A DNA stretch of 24,413 bases, taken from the NCBI GenBank assembly GCA_000226015.1, contig JH154562.1, positions 2,270-26,682 on the forward strand. Direction: 5' to 3'. Position 1 is the first letter of the stretch; every line of letters starts with the position of its first letter. Below, one piece after another: positions 18,542-24,413 of the stretch. The DNA comes from Mnemiopsis leidyi (lineage: Eukaryota > Ctenophora > Tentaculata > Lobata > Bolinopsidae). The position numbers were made by a program, and so were the translations under genes. Below the pieces are notes generated by a model. It worked only from the letters and a program-made list of their open reading frames with translations, did not search any database and was not told where the DNA came from.

Positions 18542-19580
18542 ATTAATCCAGGCGTCTGAAGGTTTTATCCATACCAGATTATATTTGTAATTAAATATCA
18601 GACGATTTTTCCATTAACTGAGCGCCCACAATCTGGGAGATTTGGAATATTTTTTCTGATAAAGTAAATTATGTAATGAAATTCCTATAATCCAAATATT
18701 TCCATAGGCCATAAATTATAATTCAGCAGCCATCAATTAAAGAACGGTGATTGACCTTGCGCGATAACATGTTCCCACGCTGTGTCCAGCCTTTGCCAAA
18801 TCATAGCAGATCAAATTCCGGAAATTTCAAGATAACAGCTCATTCTTATCACCAAAATCTGCCGATAATCGCAGATAAATATGGCAAGTTGTCCCAATCT
18901 CCTTCCAGCTCTGTCTTTGACGGCCGATTTGGAGGACTTGCCAATTACTGCCCTGCAGGTGCCAGATGTTATAATTAAATCCCCTATACACATGAGTCGC
19001 GGTACATTGCAGGTCCCAGTAATATTACAACTTCAAGTAATGTAATGTGTCCCCGATCAGCTAGCTGCAACAACTTATAGTCAGTGAAGCATGTAGTCAG
19101 TGAAGCATGTAGACAAGTCTCTAGCTGCAAGGTGCGAGGGAGCAGGGCCGGTAGAAGTGGTCGGGAGAGCAGGAATGTGGCCTTTGAGGCTGCGCACCTA
19201 ACTTGTCGTGGAATTGCGGCCCGGGCTTGTGATTTTCCATCTAGTTGTGTGTATATACCTACAATACAGGTACTCTAGAGGCAAGGATTATGTCATGTTC
19301 TTGGAGAAATGGTAGTCAAGGATCGTTCTCTTTTGGAGATTGCTGGTACCGCCATCTCTTATAAATTGAGATCTACTACTCTAGGTCGAGCGTCGTTAGA
19401 TCAAGAGTTGATCAGATCGGGTCCAGAAAAAGATAAGGGATATTGGGAGAGTGAGGCGAGATTTGAGCGGCTTGGCAAAGGGGTGACTTAGCAGCTTCAA
19501 TGTAGTATTGTGTGTGTGTTTGATGTGTCCTTCACAACATTGCTTACCGGTGAATTAGTCAGCTGAGATCATTAGAGTGC

Positions 19581-19640
19581 CTGTGTGTATGTCTGTATGT
19601 GTGTGTGTATGTGTCTGTGTGATTGTGTGTGTGTGTGTTT
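19581..19640. repeat. TG-rich microsatellite
   Basis: Interrupted TG/TATG repeat of about 60 bases. Minus frames across it are artefactual. Confidence 0.9.
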
Positions 19641-19914
19641 GTCATCTATCATACTCCCCTCTTCACACAGAGATCTGAAAACCAAACTTACATGCTTGAC
19701 AAAACGCTGTTCTACCATTTCATTTGAAGCAAACTTGGGCGTGTTTGACCCGAGTTGGTGTTTACATTGGAAAAGGTAATCAAAGTGGCCATGACGGGGC
19801 GTCATTGACGGCCATGTTTACATTATTAATGAGATTCTGGCAATCTTCCAATCAACCAAATTGTAAACGGGTGATTCGTACCATAAAGAGCAGCGACACA
19901 CACAATTAAGCCGG

Positions 19915-19962
19915 GTGTATGTGTGTGTATACATACATGTATGTGTCTGTGTGTGTGTGTAT
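19915..19962. repeat. TG/ATAC microsatellite
   Basis: Short interrupted TG run with an internal palindromic ATACATACATGTAT segment. Confidence 0.85.
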
Positions 19963-20082
19963 GCGTTACTTAACAGTGTTCTCACACCCATATCGGAAAA
20001 CCACAGGCCCAGATTGATTGTTTACTTTTCAAACGCTAATGAATAAAACACACCACTACTGCAGACTGCAGCAGTGGCGGCG

Positions 20083-20119
20083 GTTACCAAGGGAACGTGA
20101 TGCTTGTTTCCAAGCCAAC
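20083..20119. promoter_or_regulatory. Pair of X-box-like sites
   Basis: GTTACCAAGGGAAC (20083-20096) and GTTTCCAAGCCAAC (20106-20119) are start-to-start 23 bases apart, about two helical turns. Both are imperfect matches to the RFX X-box with AA spacer. They are close to CACGTG at 20142 and 20164. Confidence 0.25.
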
Positions 20120-20228
20120 GTGACACTTAGTTACGCTGTTGCACGTGTGTACTGACGATCTTGCACGTGTGCACAGGTCGCGCTCTACACAATACAATTG
20201 GTCTTGTTTGTTTTGTGTGTAAATCACG

Positions 20229-20251
20229 TGCGTGTAGGTGTGTGTGTGTGT
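20229..20251. repeat. Short TG repeat
   Basis: GTGTAGG then a pure TG run of about 12 bases. Confidence 0.8.
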
Positions 20252-21563
20252 TACCAGAACTACTAACTCTGACCAAAGACCAGGCATGTACATTCTATCC
20301 ACTCACAAAAAACTTGCGTGTATTTTTTCCTGAACAATGACATGCCATTTACCATGAAGGATTTTAATATCCACGCAATATAATATTGCATAGAATTTTT
20401 GCTATGAATAATAAACATTTGCATGGTAGTTTTCAGCATTAGTATGTTACATGAAGAGCGCTACACCCATTAGCTGTGATTGGAGCTTGACAAGGCTAAA
20501 GAGGCATGTCAATGAACTTTTCATTCGACAAGAAGGAAATTGTTATATTTCATGACTTTGACGGCGACCTCTTTAACCATTTCTTTCTCACACATTGAGC
20601 TCGTTAGAGCAACTCATAGTTCTTGACAGGGATATAAATATATCAAATCGACAAGGGTGATATTATTCATATAGCTCAATAAATCTATATGACAGTAATT
20701 TGATTGATATCAGGAGTTGAGCTCTTTCAAGTGGTTGAAATAATTAAAATGGGTGGCACTGAAGCTACAGTTGAGGTGCAACAATTCCAGCAGCAAGGAT
20801 GGAATTCTAATACTTAGCCGTGTTAATTACCTTAATTAGACGGCTGGAGCCGAGCCCCACTTTGTGAGACTCATTAGCTGAGTAAAGGATACCTAAAAAG
20901 TTCGTAAATTGCGGCAAATTAAAGTGGATTGTTTTTGAACGGTAGCAAGCATAAAAACCATACTGCATTAAATATACCAATTATATTATACCTTTATGGA
21001 TATTAGACGACTTATCACTAGTTCAGTAGTTCTTTAAGCACTATTTGAACAGGGAACATTCAGAACAATCATTTTTAAAAAGGATATTAATTGTTGCATT
21101 AGATGGAAGAAATACTACTGGTCATTGATAAGAAATTAAATATTTCTTGTGTTTACAACTTCTAAAGTTGATTACTAGTCTTTGTTACTCGATCTCATTC
21201 TTTAAACTCACTCAAAAGAAAATGACGCACGTGTAATGTCTTGTAATAGGTTGTAAAGTTCATGCCACGTATGTCATATGAAACTGATGTCTGTTGTAAA
21301 GGTCATGTCATGTCACAATGTCACATTATCACATGAACCTAATACATGGTCACAAGACACACGGCAGATATGGTTAGTTTATAGTTTCAACTGAGTTAAA
21401 ACATCTGAAAAACACGAACTTAGTTTCCTGAGTTGACAGTGTACGTCTTTTTGTGATAAAGTTCTGATGTCAGTAATCCAAGTGTGACTGAAAACTCGTT
21501 CCTCCAACATTATGTCATGACTAATGAAATATTAATCACAAGATTTTGATATTTGTTACTTAC

Positions 21564-21620
21564 ATGTGCTGACATCGCTTGGGAGTAAGTCTACACTCGT
21601 CTATATCAATACAGGTGGTC
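21564..21620 (-). CDS. EGF receptor-like gene, exon B: 57-nt EGF junction exon
   Basis: Acceptor CCCTGCAG|G and donor AT|GTAAGT, phase 2 to phase 2. It encodes the sixth cysteine of cbEGF-1 and the start of cbEGF-2 (CIDIDEC, then two further cysteines). Its frame joins exactly to exon A and to exon C across an 8.7-kb intron, rebuilding a standard EGF cysteine spacing. Confidence 0.85.
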
Positions 21621-21724
21621 CTGCAGGGAATGTCATGTGAGAAAGGTACAGTAACATATTATAAACAATATAAATAAACAATACTATAAACAAATACTAA
21701 TATTGATAAAATCATTAATTTAGT

Positions 21725-21950
21725 TATCATTACAACTGTAATAGTTACTACAATAGTTACTTGAATATAGCTACTTTAACTATAAAAGTTACTATAATAT
21801 AGTAACTATAATATAGTTATTACAATATAGTAACTATAACTATAATATAGTTACTATAATATAGTAACTATAACTATAAAACTACTATAATATAGTAACT
21901 ATAACTATAATAGTTACTACAATATAGTAACTACAACTATAAATGTTACT
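21725..21950. repeat. AT-rich ~31-bp satellite filling intron A-B
   Basis: Units around ACTATAATATAGTAACTATA recur about every 29-32 bases, with both TAGTAACTA and TAGTTACTA versions, so the array is also self-complementary. It occupies most of the 333-nt intron and ends a few bases from the donor of exon A (21954|21953). Confidence 0.9.
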
Positions 21951-21953
21951 AAC

Positions 21954-22115
21954 GTAGGACTGCCGACTTCGTATCCATCCCAGCAGCTACAATTGTAGCC
22001 CCCGACAAAGTTGTCACAGCGCTGTTGGCACAATCCCAACTCGCACTCGTTCAAGTCGCTACAAGTCCGGTCGTCAGGGTTTAGCTTGTATCCTTCGTTA
22101 CACTCACAGTGATAA
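21954..22115 (-). CDS. EGF receptor-like gene, exon A: end of one EGF, most of cbEGF-1
   Basis: Acceptor CTCATCAG|T, phase 2 entry. It encodes YHCECNEGY...C, the second half of an upstream EGF repeat, then DLNEC and [12 protein letters not shown], the calcium-binding and Asn/Asp-hydroxylation signatures of a cbEGF. The donor AC|GTTAGT leaves in phase 2. The missing first half of the first EGF shows that exons lie upstream. Confidence 0.85.
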
Positions 22116-24262
22116 CTGATGAGAGTTGGAGATAAGAGGAAGGAAGTATAGCGAGACGGTGTTATATATTGTCTTTAATCTTCATCCGATAAAGATAAAA
22201 GATGCTGATTGTTCAATTAACGGCGTTAAAAAGATCAAATCTGAATAAACAGCGAGGATATCCGATTTGTTATTTCAAAAAGAAAATCAGAGTAGCAGAG
22301 AAGCACGTGAACATAGTGACATAGTGACATTAGCTATGATGAGCATGAGACAATGCCATGGGAGGGCGATGTGAAGCAGTGACATTTAACATTTTAACTG
22401 TCACAGTGTCACATTTATGTCTGTTATGTAGACATGTAATTGGTATAATTTGCTGTGTCCATAATTCCCTTCAATCAAGATTTGTCATGGTGAGATACAT
22501 TTTTCATTAACTTTGATCTAATCGAACAAAAACCAACGTCCCAGATGCTCTCAGCACGGTGAGGACCCCAGCATTGTGGTTCTAAACCGCGAGTTTGTTT
22601 CATGCACCACATATTCTTTACTATCTAATCTCATTATGCACGGCTACATGAACCCAAAAAATGTGGTCACTAATGTAGTCTCACTTTACAGTATACACAG
22701 AACCTACATGATTTACACAACGCATCATTTTGTATGTCATTACTTAACCTACACACTTATATAATCAGAATACAAGTTCAAGTATTTGCAAACAGTGTAA
22801 TAACTAAATAGTATTAAAATATTCATCGATCTGAATCTGGCTCCTTCTGTTCTGCATCATAACAATTATGCAGGCAGCATCTATAGCATTGTAGTAGTGG
22901 TTAGTCACGGTTATCCCACCAATTTAAATAGTACATGATCATATTAAACTTGAAATATTTAACAGCAGATTCAGCCAACTATATACTTTATAATAAATAG
23001 ATTTGACCAGGATTTAAGGATTTTAGTAGACTTGATCTAGATCAATAATCAATAAACAGTAAATTAAACACCAAACGCGCTTCGATCTGTCAATTATATA
23101 GAGTCCACATACCACATTCCACAAGCAACTATGTCGACAGACATCAACATTACATGTTTGTCTACTACATCAAAAATCAAAACTAAGGAAGATGTCTACA
23201 AATACCAATTAGTTGTCTAGTGCCTATATTGGGTATATCTTGGGTATATCAGCTAATAGGGTGCTCACAAAAACAAAGCCATCACGGCCCTATTACTTAG
23301 GATCATTGGCTTGGCGTGACCACAAATTCTCCGCCATCAAGACTAATCTAGACGGATCTATTTAGGAGAGGAAAATATAGACCCTGCGAATCTGGCTCCT
23401 GCAAACCTCTATTCTCGCGGAGTTTTGGCTCACCTGTAAAAACACAGCACTGGTTGCTTAAAGTTTGGATCCACGGATCCGCTTCATTTAGAATGGAGGA
23501 CGATCAACCATATAAATATCTGATCATTAAGATAGGGTCGGCGGCACCTCAACTATTAAGCTAAATTGTTTCAACAACTCTACCGTACTTAAGGACATGT
23601 TATTGTGACCGGCATTGTGTCTTGATGATACACTTTATCGTATCGTATTTAAAAACAGGTCATCACAACATCTTAGAAGCTCCAAGTATCACACAGCGAA
23701 AGAGCCCGGGTGTTTTTTCACGGACCATCAATTTCGTCTCTTTACTAATCTCATTTATCCTGGACTACTTCTAGCTCAGCTGGAGTAGTTGGAAACCTGA
23801 GATGATGACCAAAAAAGTGGCGTTTTAACACAAATTTGGTACATTCTGTGTAGCGTCTGTGTGTGTGTGTGTGTGTGTTGTAGCTGATCCTAAACGTTAA
23901 CTTAATCGGTTTCCATGGTTACCTTCACCCAAGATCGAACGCGGGTTGAGAGTGTCAGATGAAATTAAAAGTAATCACATATGGCGCGAAGATTAACTCT
24001 GAGATTACATGAGGATGCCAGGTTCTGGGTTTTCAGTGACATGAGTAGGTTTTTGCTTCATCATTAGCATCATTCGATACAGGGATTTGATTAAATCGAT
24101 AATCAAATATTCCAATACATTTAAGTAAATAAGGCCCACATCAGCTACGTATTTCTCTCCGAGGTTGGGAAGTTTCGGTGGACATTGTTTTATACAACCT
24201 GATCACTGGCATTGTGAATGTGAATATAACCTCGTCAAATTATCACCATATAAGTAAAACTC
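22116..24262. other. AT-rich sequence without recognised gene
   Basis: Under the model this is intron upstream of exon A. I see no EGF-like or other domain-bearing exon on either strand. A 62-codon plus frame at 22576-22764 has no motif. A short TG run lies at 23857-23879 and an X-box-like palindrome at 23909-23922. Confidence 0.6.
23909..23922. promoter_or_regulatory. RFX X-box-like palindrome
   Basis: GTTTCCATGGTTAC, or GTAACCATGGAAAC on the other strand, matches the RFX X-box. It is the third GTxxCCATGGxxAC in the window. Confidence 0.35.
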
Positions 24263-24269
24263 GTGTGCG

Positions 24270-24354
<85 letters not shown>

Positions 24355-24413
24355 TGTAGTGTAGTGTGTGTGTGTAGTGTGTAGTGTGTGTGTGTGTGTG
24401 TAGTGTAGTAGTA
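24263..24413. repeat. Long GT microsatellite at window end
   Basis: About 150 bases of GT repeat with early GC interruptions and later GTGTA variants (TAGTG). It runs off the window. Confidence 0.97.

Larger units (their letters stand above)
12873..21563 (-). other. 8.7-kb intron B-C of the EGF gene
   Basis: Flanking exons join in phase with no missing EGF cysteines, so no constitutive exon is required here. It contains hairpins, a 57-60-bp tandem repeat, reverse-transcriptase remnants, a tRNA-derived SINE, TG microsatellites and several palindromic transcription-factor-like motifs, listed separately. Other open frames (for example 16873-17173 minus, 18751-18978 plus, 19084-19491 plus) carry no recognisable domain. 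Confidence 0.75.
6385..22115 (-). other. Gene span: multi-EGF type I transmembrane protein, 3' part (10 exons)
   Basis: Ten exons with GT/AG borders join in compatible phase to 445 codons including stop: 22115-21954, 21620-21564, 12872-12752, 12330-12246, 10956-10875, 8347-8164, 7985-7790, 7547-7397, 7045-6868, 6504-6385. The product has one partial and five complete EGF repeats, four with the D-[IL]-[DN]-E-C calcium-binding start and the Cx[DN]xxxx[FY]xCxC hydroxylation motif. These are followed by a cysteine-rich membrane-proximal segment, a transmembrane helix, and a tail with nine tyrosines and a Pro-rich end. It probably acts at the cell surface as an adhesion, endocytic or signalling receptor; that is inference. 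The first exon begins mid-EGF, so the gene continues upstream of 22115. No earlier exon is recognisable between 22116 and 24413. Family not recognised. Confidence 0.85.

Noticed and set aside
18751-18978. 75-codon plus frame
   Set aside because: No recognisable domain; composition like the surrounding intron.
1-24413. CRISPR arrays, bacterial operons, prophage or IS elements
   Set aside because: Introns, secreted multi-domain animal proteins and SINEs show this is a metazoan genome; tandem repeats lack spacer structure.

Overview
The window is eukaryotic and metazoan. It has two multi-domain extracellular protein genes, introns with GT/AG borders, tRNA-derived SINE copies, a fossil non-LTR reverse transcriptase, CA/GT microsatellites and several minisatellites. 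AT-rich introns, dense microsatellites, tRNA SINEs and a CUB-bearing matrix metalloproteinase suit a marine invertebrate, possibly a lophotrochozoan. The clade is inference; I cannot fix the species.

Plus strand, 559-3510: one uninterrupted reading frame encodes a secreted matrix metalloproteinase (signal peptide, cysteine-switch propeptide, furin site, zinc-binding catalytic domain). Instead of a hemopexin domain it carries a Ser/Thr/Pro linker, a run of four or five CUB-like modules and a mucin-like tail. A good splice donor sits just before the stop (3482). A phase-compatible exon-like frame at 5517-5740 would add a transmembrane segment, so secreted and membrane-anchored forms are possible.

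Minus strand, 22115 down to 6385: ten exons splice in consistent phase into the 3' portion (445 codons including stop) of a type I membrane protein. It has one partial EGF repeat, five complete EGF repeats (four calcium-binding), a cysteine-rich membrane-proximal segment with N-glycosylation sequons, one transmembrane helix, and a tyrosine-rich cytoplasmic tail with NPxY and YxxL motifs ending in a proline-rich C-terminus. The 5' end lies beyond the window or was not recognised. Intron sizes run from 178 nt to about 8.7 kb. I do not recognise the family and give no symbol.

The two genes converge tail to tail. The 3' intergenic space (about 5.7-6.4 kb) holds a degraded tRNA SINE and a 35/42-bp minisatellite. 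The introns hold a 37-bp near-perfect hairpin, a CA/AAAC microsatellite, a 57-60-bp tandem repeat, RT remnants, a second tRNA SINE, an AT-rich 31-bp satellite, and recurring palindromic motifs resembling RFX X-boxes and CACGTG E-boxes. From 22.1 kb to the end I see no gene; the last 150 bases are a GT microsatellite.
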